A stretch of DNA of 64,000 bases from an uncultured Prevotellaceae bacterium. GTDB taxonomy: Bacteria; Bacteroidota; Bacteroidia; Bacteroidales; Bacteroidaceae. Below are positions 15,532 to 23,979 of the stretch, piece by piece (within the stretch, counting starts at the first letter, position 1; each line of letters begins with the position of its first letter). Under the pieces are notes generated by a model, which saw nothing but the letters and a program-made list of their open reading frames with translations, was not told the origin of the DNA and searched no databases. Location: positions 6,933-70,932 of the forward strand of contig CACXVS010000015.1 in NCBI GenBank assembly GCA_902771155.1. Direction: 5' to 3'. Made by a program: the position numbers and the translations under genes.

Positions 15532-16773
15532 ATGAAGAGAGTAGTCATAACGGGCATAGGCATTTGGTCTTGTCTGGGAACGAGTATCGAGGAAGTGAAA
15601 GAATCGCTCTATACTGGGAAATCGGGTATCGGACTGGATCAAGACCGACTGGAATATGGGTTCCGTTCCGGATTGACAGGTATCGTGGCACGCCCCCAAC
15701 TGAAAGGTGTGCTGGATCGTCGTACGAGGATGGGGTTGTCGGAAGAGGCTGAATATGCCTTCATGGCCAGCAAAGATGCCTTTGCGATGGCCGGCATCGA
15801 CGACCAGTATCTGCTCGACAACGAGGTAGGCGTGATCTTTGGCAACGACTCTTCGGCCAAGGCAGTGGTAGAGGCCGACAAGATCATGATGGAGAAGCAC
15901 GACTCGGCCATGATTGGGTCAGGACTGATCTTCCAGGGCATGAACTCGACCGTAAATATGAATATGAACACCATCTTCCACCTGCGTGGTGTGAACTTTT
16001 CCGTGAGTTCGGCCTGTGCCAGTGGTTCCCATGCCATCGGACTGGGTTATATGTTTATCAAGCAGGGCTTGCAGGATATGATCCTCTGTGGTGGTGCACA
16101 GGAGGTGAACAAGTACAGCATGTCGTCGTTCGACGCGCTGAACGCCTTCTCCGTACGTATGGACGAGCCGACGAAGGCTTCACGTCCATTCGATCGTGAC
16201 AGAGACGGACTGGTGCCCAGTGGTGGTGCTGCCGCCCTGATACTCGAAGACTACGACCATGCTGTAGCCCGTGGGGCTAACATTTTAGCCGAGGTTTGCG
16301 GCTATGGTTTCTCAAGTAATGGCGGAGGCATCTCAGAACCCAGCGACGAGGGAAGTTTTGTGGCGATGTCGAGAGCCATGAAGGATGCTGGTGTAACACC
16401 TGCCGACATCGACTATGTGAATGCCCATGCCACCTCCACCCATCAGGGTGACATGTACGAGGCCATGGCACTGGCACGCCTGTTTAAGGGCGAACGCGCA
16501 CTTATCAGCAGCACCAAGTCGATGACAGGTCATGAGTGCTGGATGGCAGGTGCCAGTGAGGCTGTGTATTCGATTATCATGATGCACCATAACTTCGTGG
16601 CGCCCAACATCAACTTCGAAAATCCCGACGAGTATTCCGAGCCTCTGAACCTGACGGCCAAGACCGTAGATACAGAGGTGAACACCGTGTTGAGCAACTC
16701 GTTTGGATTTGGAGGTACGAACTCAGCACTCGTTTTGAAGAAATTTAAGAATGAGGCTTCTCAAGGGGACTAA
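15532..16773 (+). CDS. Beta-ketoacyl-ACP synthase (FabB/FabF type)
   Basis: 413-residue condensing enzyme with a full active site: nucleophile Cys162 in SSACASGSHAI, His in VNAHATSTHQGD and His in STKSMTGHECWMAGASE, with the C-terminal NSFGFGGTNSALVL loop. It extends the acyl chain by decarboxylative condensation of malonyl-ACP. One of three active-looking ketosynthases in the operon; which one primes and which elongates cannot be told from sequence. The 3' end overlaps the next gene by 23 bases. Confidence 0.93.
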   Translation: MKRVVITGIGIWSCLGTSIEEVKESLYTGKSGIGLDQDRLEYGFRSGLTGIVARPQLKGVLDRRTRMGLSEEAEYAFMASKDAFAMAGIDDQYLLDNEVGVIFGNDSSAKAVVEADKIMMEKHDSAMIGSGLIFQGMNSTVNMNMNTIFHLRGVNFSVSSACASGSHAIGLGYMFIKQGLQDMILCGGAQEVNKYSMSSFDALNAFSVRMDEPTKASRPFDRDRDGLVPSGGAAALILEDYDHAVARGANILAEVCGYGFSSNGGGISEPSDEGSFVAMSRAMKDAGVTPADIDYVNAHATSTHQGDMYEAMALARLFKGERALISSTKSMTGHECWMAGASEAVYSIIMMHHNFVAPNINFENPDEYSEPLNLTAKTVDTEVNTVLSNSFGFGGTNSALVLKKFKNEASQGD

Positions 16774-17632
16774 GGGCAAGACTTTCGGCAGCGCCTGGAT
16801 GTTCAAGGCACTGATCGTGATGTTGAGGACCATCAACATCAAGGTGTTCTATGCCTTTATGGCCATCTGTGTGATTCCCGTCACGATGGTATTCAGTTCC
16901 GGAGCACGCCTTGCTTTCACATATTACCATCGGCGCAGGAACTATGGCTGGTGGAAATCGTTAAGAGCCACCTACAAGAACCATTGTCTGTTCGGACAAA
17001 CGGTAATAGACAAGTTTGCCATGTATGCAGGGCATAAGTTCCAGATTGCCTATCAAGGATTAGAAGACTACAACCGGTTACTTGACTGTCCCGAGGCGTT
17101 CATACAATTGAGTGCACACATCGGCTGTAGTGAGATCCTGGGATATTCGCTCCATCTCGACAAACCCTGCAACGTGCTGGTGTATGGTGGTGAGAAAGCC
17201 TCGCTGATGAACTATCGCAAGGCCTCGTTTGGCGATATGAATATCCGAATGATCCCTGTGGGTATGGAGACCTCGCACAGTGACATGATTGTGGAGGCAC
17301 TGGATCGTGGAGAGATACTCAGTGCGTTTGCCGATCGTCTGATGAATATTAATAAGGTGGTGATATCCACCCTTCATGGCAGTAAGGTGAATCTGGCCAA
17401 AGGCCCCTTCTCGTTGGCAACGACCAGAGGCATCGACGTGATCATGGCCAGTGCGATGAAAGAGGAAGACGGCTCTTATACAGCCTACTTCACTCCCCTG
17501 CCCTACGACAAGACTCTGTCAAAGGCTCAGCAACGACAGCAACTGGCCGATGCCTATACGGCAGAGATCGAGCGTCTGCTTGAGAAATATCCCTACCAGT
17601 GGTTTAACTACAGTGACCTCTGGGTACAATAG
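16751..17632 (+). CDS. LpxL/LpxM-like lipid acyltransferase (copy 1)
   Basis: 293-residue membrane-anchored acyltransferase of the HtrB family, one N-terminal membrane segment (INIKVFYAFMAICVIPVTMV). The H-x4-E catalytic motif is SAHIGCSE; MIPVG and GPFSLATTRGIDV are further family marks. Expected to transfer an acyl group from ACP. In aryl polyene clusters such enzymes are thought to attach the polyene to a lipid or scaffold; the acceptor here is unknown. It starts inside the 3' end of the ketosynthase gene. A paralogue lies two genes downstream (18802). Confidence 0.85.
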   Translation: MRLLKGTKGKTFGSAWMFKALIVMLRTINIKVFYAFMAICVIPVTMVFSSGARLAFTYYHRRRNYGWWKSLRATYKNHCLFGQTVIDKFAMYAGHKFQIAYQGLEDYNRLLDCPEAFIQLSAHIGCSEILGYSLHLDKPCNVLVYGGEKASLMNYRKASFGDMNIRMIPVGMETSHSDMIVEALDRGEILSAFADRLMNINKVVISTLHGSKVNLAKGPFSLATTRGIDVIMASAMKEEDGSYTAYFTPLPYDKTLSKAQQRQQLADAYTAEIERLLEKYPYQWFNYSDLWVQ

Positions 17633-17655
17633 ACTATATAATAAAAGTAAAAAAT

Positions 17656-18762
17656 ATGCATTTATCACCAGCCTTGCAAAAGGCTTATACCAAAGACCAG
17701 TTGTCGGCACGTGATGCGCAGAGACTGGCAGAATTCATCGCATGGGGTCCTGTGGTGTTTCAGGCCTCAAGACTCATGGTGAAGTTCGGTATCCTGGAGA
17801 TGATCCTGGATTCCAAAGACGGTTTGACACGACAGGAGATCGTGGAGGGAACCAAACTTTCCGACTACGCCGTGAAATGCCTGTTAGAGGCTTCGCTGTG
17901 CATCGGCACCTTGCTTGTGGACCCTGAGACTGAACGGTACACCATCTCCAAGACAGGGTGGTTCTTGCTGAACGACCCTGCCACGCGTGTGAACATCGAT
18001 TTCAACCACGATGTCAACTACGAAGGTTGGTTCCACCTGGAAGAAGCCCTCAAGGAAGGGCGCCCTGCAGGACTGAAGCACTTTGGCGACTGGCCTACCA
18101 TCTACGAAGGACTGTCGCAGTTGCCCCCTCAGGTACAGAAAAGTTGGTTAGGCTTCGACCATTTCTATAGCGACTCCTCATTCCCCGAGGCGCTGAAGAT
18201 CATCTTCGACGAACACCATGTGAAGTCGCTCTACGATGTAGGTGGAAACACTGGTAAGTGGGCCCTGCAATGTGTGGGCTATGACTCTGATGTTCAGGTT
18301 ACCATCCTCGACCTGCCCCAACAGATCGGTATGATGAAGGAGAACGTGAAGGACAAGGATGGTGCGGAGCGCATCAGTGGCTACGGCATTAACCTGCTTG
18401 ACGAGAAGGCCCTCTTCCCCAAGCGTGAGGGTGGTCTCGATGCCATCTGGATGAGTCAGTTCCTCGACTGTTTCAGCATGGAAGAGATCGTAGGCATCCT
18501 TAAACGTGCCAAGGAAGCTATGACAGCCAAGACACGCATCTATATCATGGAGACGCTCTGGGACCGTCAGCGCTTTGAGCCTGCAGCCTTGTGCCTGACC
18601 ATGACGAGTCTGTACTTCACAGCCCTCGCCAATGGTAATTCGAAGATGTATAACACCGAGGATATGGAAGCCTGTATCCGTGAGGCCGGACTGGAGATAG
18701 AACAGATTCACGACCATCTCGGACAAGGACATTCGATTTTAGTTGTTAAGAATGCATCATAA
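17656..18762 (+). CDS. SAM-dependent O-methyltransferase
   Basis: 368 residues with the layout of plant-type/CrtF-type small-molecule O-methyltransferases: N-terminal winged-helix dimerisation domain (about 15-110, FQASRLMVKFGILEMILDSKDGLT) and a C-terminal Rossmann domain with SAM motif LYDVGGNTGKWAL, then VTILDLPQQIGMM and WMSQFLDCFSMEEIVGILKR. Likely methylates a ring hydroxyl or other oxygen on the aryl head group, in line with methoxylated aryl polyenes, though C-methylation of the ring is possible. It lies between two LpxL-like genes. Confidence 0.85.
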   Translation: MHLSPALQKAYTKDQLSARDAQRLAEFIAWGPVVFQASRLMVKFGILEMILDSKDGLTRQEIVEGTKLSDYAVKCLLEASLCIGTLLVDPETERYTISKTGWFLLNDPATRVNIDFNHDVNYEGWFHLEEALKEGRPAGLKHFGDWPTIYEGLSQLPPQVQKSWLGFDHFYSDSSFPEALKIIFDEHHVKSLYDVGGNTGKWALQCVGYDSDVQVTILDLPQQIGMMKENVKDKDGAERISGYGINLLDEKALFPKREGGLDAIWMSQFLDCFSMEEIVGILKRAKEAMTAKTRIYIMETLWDRQRFEPAALCLTMTSLYFTALANGNSKMYNTEDMEACIREAGLEIEQIHDHLGQGHSILVVKNAS

Positions 18763-18801
18763 GGAGACAGGGAGACAAGGAGTTCCGGGAGTTCAAGAAT
18801 A

Positions 18802-19683
18802 ATGATGGCAGACAAGAAGTGGGAAGGAACAACTTATGGTAATGGGCTGATGCACCGTTGGCTCATTGGACTGCTAAGCCATATAGACATTCGCGTGATC
18901 TATGTGCTGGCCTATATCGTAGCTGTAACACCCACGTTGTGTAAGCCCGGTTTCAAACATGCCTACCATTTCTACCACGACCGACTGGGTCGCTCTACTC
19001 TCCGCTCGTTGTGGATGGCCTACAAGAACCACTGTCTGTTTGCCCAGGCTGTGATCGACAAGTTCGCCATGTATGCCGGGCGTCATTTCGACATCGAGCT
19101 TGAAGGCTATGACCATTTCCTGGATCTGACCAGAAAACCAGAGGGGTTTGTGCAACTCAGCTCACATGTGGGCAACTACGAGATCGCCGGTTATTCGCTG
19201 GTGGCAGAGGAGAAGCGTTTCAATGCCCTCGTCTTCTTCGGTGAGAAGGAGGAGGTGATGAACAATCGCCAGAAGCTCTTTGCCCATGCCAATATCAACA
19301 TGATCCCCATCAAGCCCGACATGAGTCATCTGTTTGAGATCAACGCGGCACTGGCCAATGGTGAGACGGTAAGCATACCTGCCGACCGTATCTGGGGATC
19401 GCAGAAATATGTCTCAGTGGATTTCCTCGGACGAGAGGCCCATCTGCCCATCGGACCGTTCCGGGTAGTTACCTCTCGCGGTGTTGACGCCCTGACGGTG
19501 AATGTGATGAAGACAGCTTCCAAGCGTTATAAGATAATTGTGACGCCACTGGCTTATGACAAAACCGCACCACGCGCCCAACAGATAGAGGAGCTAGCAA
19601 GGAACTACATCAAGGAACTGGAGCGTATCGTGAGAATGTATCCCGCACAATGGTATAACTATTTTGATTTTTGGAATCAATAA
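18802..19683 (+). CDS. LpxL/LpxM-like lipid acyltransferase (copy 2)
   Basis: 293-residue paralogue of the protein at 16751: shared runs such as YKNHCLF and VIDKFAMYAG, and the same layout. N-terminal membrane segment (VIYVLAYIVAVTPTLC), catalytic H-x4-E as SSHVGNYE, NMIPIKPDMSHLFEIN, and GPFRVVTSRGVDALTV. Starts at ATG 18802 or 18805. Two non-identical copies with the methyltransferase between them suggest two different acyl transfers or one heteromeric step. The end is 20 bases before the ACP start. Confidence 0.85.
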   Translation: MMADKKWEGTTYGNGLMHRWLIGLLSHIDIRVIYVLAYIVAVTPTLCKPGFKHAYHFYHDRLGRSTLRSLWMAYKNHCLFAQAVIDKFAMYAGRHFDIELEGYDHFLDLTRKPEGFVQLSSHVGNYEIAGYSLVAEEKRFNALVFFGEKEEVMNNRQKLFAHANINMIPIKPDMSHLFEINAALANGETVSIPADRIWGSQKYVSVDFLGREAHLPIGPFRVVTSRGVDALTVNVMKTASKRYKIIVTPLAYDKTAPRAQQIEELARNYIKELERIVRMYPAQWYNYFDFWNQ

Positions 19684-19703
19684 ACATCAATTATTATAAG
19701 ATT

Positions 19704-19946
19704 ATGACAAGAACAGAAATTGAAGAGAAAGTAAAGGCGTTTTTAATTGACGACCTCGAGATTGAGGAAGAGAACATCTTCCCTGATGCCAAACTGAAGG
19801 AAGACATGGGTATCGACAGTTTGGACTATGTGGATATCGTTGTCATCGTTGAGAAGAACTTCGGCTTCAAGATCAAACCTGAGGAGATGACCAAGGTGAA
19901 GACGCTGTCGCAGTTCTATGACTACATAGAATCAAAGGTGGCCTGA
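19704..19946 (+). CDS. Acyl carrier protein 1
   Basis: 80-residue ACP, four acidic helices, phosphopantetheine Ser in GIDSLDYVDIV. It begins MTRTEIEEKVKAFLIDDLEI; a frame extension upstream overlaps the acyltransferase end and is not family-like. Carries the growing polyene or the aryl starter. It precedes a dehydratase by only two bases. Confidence 0.93.
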   Translation: MTRTEIEEKVKAFLIDDLEIEEENIFPDAKLKEDMGIDSLDYVDIVVIVEKNFGFKIKPEEMTKVKTLSQFYDYIESKVA

Positions 19947-19948
19947 TC

Positions 19949-20368
19949 GTGGACTGGCAGACTATCCCCATTACAGACCTGATTCCCCAGCGTCCGCCAT
20001 TCGTGATGGTGGACAAGGTGGTGAGTTGCGACAACACCAATGCCGTGACGGAGTTCGTGGTGAGGGAAGACAACATCTTCCTCGACGACCAGAAGCTCTC
20101 GCCTGCAGGCATCATCGAGAACATGGCACAGTCGTGTGCCGCCAGAATGGGTTGTATCAGCAGATTAGGCAGTGAGTCTATCAAGATCGGGTTTATCGGT
20201 GATATCCGTGATTGCACAATCCTGAGACAGCCTGACTGCCACGAGACCCTGACGACACATATCGAAGTGATCGAAGAGGTGTTCAACCTGACTCTGGCGA
20301 GTGTGGTGACGAAGGTGGCCGACGAGACCATCGCCTCGGCACGCATGAAGATTGCCCTGACAGACTAA
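19949..20368 (+). CDS. Hot-dog 3-hydroxyacyl-ACP dehydratase subunit carrying the catalytic Glu (ApeP-like)
   Basis: 139 residues, GTG start two bases after the ACP stop. The FabZ N-terminal motif appears as LIPQRPPFVMVDKV and the central helix as PAGIIENMAQSCAARMG, with Glu57 at the place of the FabZ catalytic Glu. The loop that normally holds HFPG is missing: the sequence runs DNIFLDDQKLSPAG with no His. Alone it should lack a complete site; the dehydratase at 26395 has the His but not the Glu, so the two likely form a heterodimer. Makes the trans double bonds of the polyene. Confidence 0.85.
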   Translation: MDWQTIPITDLIPQRPPFVMVDKVVSCDNTNAVTEFVVREDNIFLDDQKLSPAGIIENMAQSCAARMGCISRLGSESIKIGFIGDIRDCTILRQPDCHETLTTHIEVIEEVFNLTLASVVTKVADETIASARMKIALTD

Positions 20369-20372
20369 ACGT

Positions 20373-20792
20373 ATGAACACTCTGGAATCAACCATCCGTT
20401 TTAAGATCAGGTTCAGTGAGGTCGATGCCATGCGAGTGGTATGGCATGGTGCGTATGCCAAATATTTCGAGGACGCCAGGGAATACTTCGGACTGCAATA
20501 CGACCTGGGCTACGAACTGATTGAGCAGAATGGCTATTTTGCACCAATCGTTGACCTCTCTTTCCAGTACAAGTTGCCGTTGAGGTATGGAATGGAACCA
20601 GAACTGACCATCACCTATCGCCCCACGGAAGCTGCCAAAATTGTTTTCGACTACGAGATCCGTGATCCGGAAAACGACACCGTGATGGCTACAGGTCACT
20701 CGGTACAGGTGTTTATGGACAAGGACTACCAACTGGTATGGGAAACACCGGTTTTCTTCGAGGCCTGGAAGAAAAGGTGGGGTATTATATAA
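20373..20792 (+). CDS. Acyl-ACP/CoA thioesterase, 4-hydroxybenzoyl-CoA thioesterase fold
   Basis: 139-residue hot-dog thioesterase of the YbgC type. The active-site strand-helix is FSEVDAMRVVWHGAYAKYFEDARE, with the family Asp and the WH..Y..YFE.AR pattern. It would release the polyene acid from ACP or remove misprimed chains. The role matches ApeK of the E. coli/Xenorhabdus clusters, by analogy. It follows the dehydratase by four bases. Confidence 0.88.
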   Translation: MNTLESTIRFKIRFSEVDAMRVVWHGAYAKYFEDAREYFGLQYDLGYELIEQNGYFAPIVDLSFQYKLPLRYGMEPELTITYRPTEAAKIVFDYEIRDPENDTVMATGHSVQVFMDKDYQLVWETPVFFEAWKKRWGII

Positions 20793-20802
20793 ATAAGGTG
20801 GA

Positions 20803-22503
20803 ATGATTTTTTGTATTGCTGACAATATCGTCTCACCTCTGGGAGAGACCACAGAGCAGAACTACCAGGCTGTCAAGGCCGGACATTCTGCCTTGCGGCG
20901 CTACGAGAACTGGTGGGATATCCCCGAGCCCTTTACCGCTTCACTGTTTACTGATGCCCAAAACGAGGCTTTGGCTGTAGAAGGACTGACGCGGTTTGAA
21001 TCGCTGGCCTATACCTCAGCCAAGAAAGCCATTGAGGCCTCGAAGATAGATGTGGCATCAGCCAAGGTGATGTTAATCCTAAGTACTACCAAGGGAAACA
21101 TCGAACTGATATTCGACCATCAGGACGATACGGCCATCTATCCCGGGACAGCAGCCAGACATATCGCTGAAAGACTGGGCATTACAACAAGTCCTATCAC
21201 CGTCTGTAATGCCTGTATCTCGGGCGTATCAGCTCTGGTACTGGCCCTTCGTCTATTGGAAGCTGGAGATTACGACTATGCCGTGGTGTGTGGGGCTGAT
21301 GTACAGAACAAGTTCACTGTGTCAGGGTTCCAGTCGCTGAAGGCCATCTCAGAAAACGAATGCCGGCCCTTCGATATAGAACGTATGGGCTTGAACCTCG
21401 GAGAGGCAGCAGCCACACTGGTGCTGTCGAGGTATCCTGTGGACAACGCTTGGGCCATTGAGAGTGGAGCCGTCAGGAACGACGCCTTCCATATCAGTTC
21501 GCCCTCTAAGAACGGGGAAGGGGCACGACTGGCACTCGAGGCCATCATCAAGGATGAAGACCCAGAAAAACTGGCATTTATCAACGCTCACGGAACAGCC
21601 ACGATGTTTAACGACCAGATGGAGTCGGTGGCTATCGACAGAGCTGGACTGAATAAGATTCCCGTCAATGCGTATAAGGGCTATTTCGGTCATACACTGG
21701 GAGCCGCTGGTATTCTGGAGACCGTGTTGTCGATGGCTGCTACCGATGACCACACGATACTGGCTACCAGAGGATTCGAAGAGATAGGCGTCTCAGGGAA
21801 GATCCATCTCTCAGCGCAGAACGGCACGACGGATAAAGGCAGTTTCATCAAGATGATCTCCGGTTTCGGAGGCTGCAATGGGGCTATCCTGGCTACAAAG
21901 ACGCCTTCACAGAAAGCGGAAGGCATCACCGACAAAGACCTGGTCATCAGGCATCGTGTCAGGATCACGCCAACATCATTACTGGTAGATGACAAGTCGC
22001 TGACTTTTGAAGCAACAGAGAAACTGCCCATGACAGCAATCTATAAGCACTATGTGGATGACTATCCGAAATTCTACAAGATGGACCCGCTCTCACGACT
22101 GGGATTCTTGGCTACCGAACTGCTGTTGAAGGCAGAAGGCAAGCACGGAGATGCACCCTCAGACGACAGGGCTGTCATCTTATTTAACCGCTCCTCATCT
22201 ATCATGGCAGACAGGAAATACCTGGAATCCATTAAAGATAAGGATGACTATTTCCCCAGTCCATCGGTATTCGTCTATACCTTACCAAACATTGTGACTG
22301 GCGAGATTGCCATGCGGAATCTCTATCGTGGGGAGACCTCGTTCTATATCACCGACGAGCGCAACGACGAACTGATCAGACAGACACTCTGCGCCTCGTT
22401 TGCTGACTCAAAGACCAGAAGCATCATTGGCGGATGGATTGACTATCAGGACGACAGTCATTTCGAAGCCGACATATATATCACAGAATTAACAAACAAC
22501 TGA
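20803..22503 (+). CDS. Ketosynthase with a C-terminal KS-like extension
   Basis: 566 residues, about 150 more than a normal FabF. Residues 1-375 are a ketosynthase with Cys138 in CNACISGVSAL, His in INAHGTATMFND and His in YKGYFGHTLGAAGILE. Residues 380-566 hold a second unit: YPKFYKMDPLSRLGFLATEL, RAVILFNRSSSIMADRKYLE and PSPSVFVYTLPNIVTGEIAM, a pattern of the N-terminal half of truncated KS/chain-length-factor-like proteins, without any Cys nucleophile. It could be a built-in partner domain. The start codon is 10 bases after the thioesterase stop. Confidence 0.85.
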   Translation: MIFCIADNIVSPLGETTEQNYQAVKAGHSALRRYENWWDIPEPFTASLFTDAQNEALAVEGLTRFESLAYTSAKKAIEASKIDVASAKVMLILSTTKGNIELIFDHQDDTAIYPGTAARHIAERLGITTSPITVCNACISGVSALVLALRLLEAGDYDYAVVCGADVQNKFTVSGFQSLKAISENECRPFDIERMGLNLGEAAATLVLSRYPVDNAWAIESGAVRNDAFHISSPSKNGEGARLALEAIIKDEDPEKLAFINAHGTATMFNDQMESVAIDRAGLNKIPVNAYKGYFGHTLGAAGILETVLSMAATDDHTILATRGFEEIGVSGKIHLSAQNGTTDKGSFIKMISGFGGCNGAILATKTPSQKAEGITDKDLVIRHRVRITPTSLLVDDKSLTFEATEKLPMTAIYKHYVDDYPKFYKMDPLSRLGFLATELLLKAEGKHGDAPSDDRAVILFNRSSSIMADRKYLESIKDKDDYFPSPSVFVYTLPNIVTGEIAMRNLYRGETSFYITDERNDELIRQTLCASFADSKTRSIIGGWIDYQDDSHFEADIYITELTNN

Positions 22504-22510
22504 AAATAAA

Positions 22511-22768
22511 ATGGAAGAATTAGTTAATGAATTAAAGAAAGAGATTATTGAGGCACTGAATCTGGAGGATGTTACTCCTGAGGATATTGATGCAGATGCC
22601 CCTTTGTTTGGTAGTGGCCTCGGCCTTGACTCTATTGACGCTCTGGAGCTCATCGTGCTCATTGAGAAGAAATACGGTATCAAGCTGAAGGATCCCAGCA
22701 AGAGCAAAGAGGTGTTTATGTCGGTCAATATCATGGCCAAATTCATTGCCGAGAACCGCACGAAATAA
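22511..22768 (+). CDS. Acyl carrier protein 2
   Basis: 85-residue ACP with Ser in GLGLDSIDALELIVLIEKKYGI, very like FAS II/type II PKS carriers. It lies 7 bases after the extended ketosynthase and 13 before the next, so it may serve these two enzymes. Confidence 0.93.
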   Translation: MEELVNELKKEIIEALNLEDVTPEDIDADAPLFGSGLGLDSIDALELIVLIEKKYGIKLKDPSKSKEVFMSVNIMAKFIAENRTK

Positions 22769-22781
22769 TCAGACGGTAATA

Positions 22782-23978
22782 ATGGAACCGATATTTATAA
22801 CTGGCACAGGTGTCGTGTCGGCCATTGGTGTCGGGAAAGAGGAAACACTGGCTTCTCTTCGGGCTGGAAAGACAGGTATTGGCAAGATGAAATATCTGTC
22901 GTCTATCCATAGCGACCTGCCAGTAGGTGAGGTGCCTCTCAGCAATGAAGAGATGGTGCAGAAACTCGGTATTGCCGAGAGTCTGTTTCATACCAGAACA
23001 GCCCTCATGGGGAGACTGGCCTTGCGCGAGGCACTGGAGGAAGCAGGATTAAAGGGCGACGCCCTCAAAGAAGCGCACTTTATCTCAGCTACAACCGTTG
23101 GTGGTATGGATCGTCGTGAGACATACTACGAACAGGAAAAGGTATGCAACAACAACTACGCCATTATCGCCACACATAATTGTGGAACCTGTTCTGAAAT
23201 GATTGCGGAAGGCTTTGGGGAGTTTGCATCCTTATCGACTGCATCGACCGCCTGTTCCTCTGCGACAAATGCCATCATCACCGGTGCCAACATGCTGCGC
23301 TGTGGACTGGCAGATATCGTGGTGGTAGGAGGTACGGAATGTCTTACCAAGTTTCACCTGAATGGCTTTAACGCCTTGATGATTCTCGATGCCCAGCAAT
23401 GCAGGCCCTTCGATCGTGACAGAGCCGGACTGAACCTCGGTGAAGGTGCTGCCTACCTCGTGATGGAGACGGAGGCCTCTATGAGGAAACGTGGCGCCAA
23501 GCCTCTGTGCGTATTGAGTGGCTATGGCAATGCCTGTGACGCTTTCCACCAGACGGCTTCCTCGCCCGATGGAGATGGGGCTTTCCTGGCTATGCAGGAA
23601 GCGTTGCAGTTGGCTGGTATGAAGCCGGAGGATATCCAGTATATCAATGCCCATGGTACGGGCACACCCAATAATGACGAGAGCGAAGGACATGCCATCC
23701 TGCGTGTGTTTGGCGACCATCTGCCTCCAGTGTCTTCCACCAAGTCGTTTACTGGTCATACAACCAGCGCCTCAGGTAGTATTGAGGCCATATTCTGCAT
23801 ACTGGCACTCCAGCATCAGTTCCTACCTCCAAATATCAACTGGAAGACCCCCATCGAAGGAGGTATCATCCCTGTGACAGACCAACAGCCAAAGGAGGAA
23901 ATCCGCCACATCCTTAGCAACGCCTTTGGATTCGGAGGCAATGACTCATCGATTATTCTCTCAAAATGTGAAGCATGA
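22782..23978 (+). CDS. Beta-ketoacyl-ACP synthase, probable active partner of the chain-length factor
   Basis: 398-residue FabF-type ketosynthase: Cys158 in ASTACSSATNAI, His in INAHGTGTPNNDE, His in STKSFTGHTTSASGSIE, and NAFGFGGNDSSIIL. The ATG at 22782 is taken over an earlier in-frame one that overlaps the ACP. It is directly followed, one base after its stop, by a KS homologue without the Cys, so the two probably form a KS-CLF heterodimer like ApeO-ApeC. It would do the iterative elongation of the polyene. Confidence 0.92.
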   Translation: MEPIFITGTGVVSAIGVGKEETLASLRAGKTGIGKMKYLSSIHSDLPVGEVPLSNEEMVQKLGIAESLFHTRTALMGRLALREALEEAGLKGDALKEAHFISATTVGGMDRRETYYEQEKVCNNNYAIIATHNCGTCSEMIAEGFGEFASLSTASTACSSATNAIITGANMLRCGLADIVVVGGTECLTKFHLNGFNALMILDAQQCRPFDRDRAGLNLGEGAAYLVMETEASMRKRGAKPLCVLSGYGNACDAFHQTASSPDGDGAFLAMQEALQLAGMKPEDIQYINAHGTGTPNNDESEGHAILRVFGDHLPPVSSTKSFTGHTTSASGSIEAIFCILALQHQFLPPNINWKTPIEGGIIPVTDQQPKEEIRHILSNAFGFGGNDSSIILSKCEA

Positions 23979-23979
23979 C

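Noticed and set aside
14707..15900. Minus-strand frame with QSFNPSIFQSFNLSILQ repeats across the octamer array
   Set aside because: The array has no stop in that frame, which makes a long frame by chance; it is antisense to the antiterminator and the ketosynthase.
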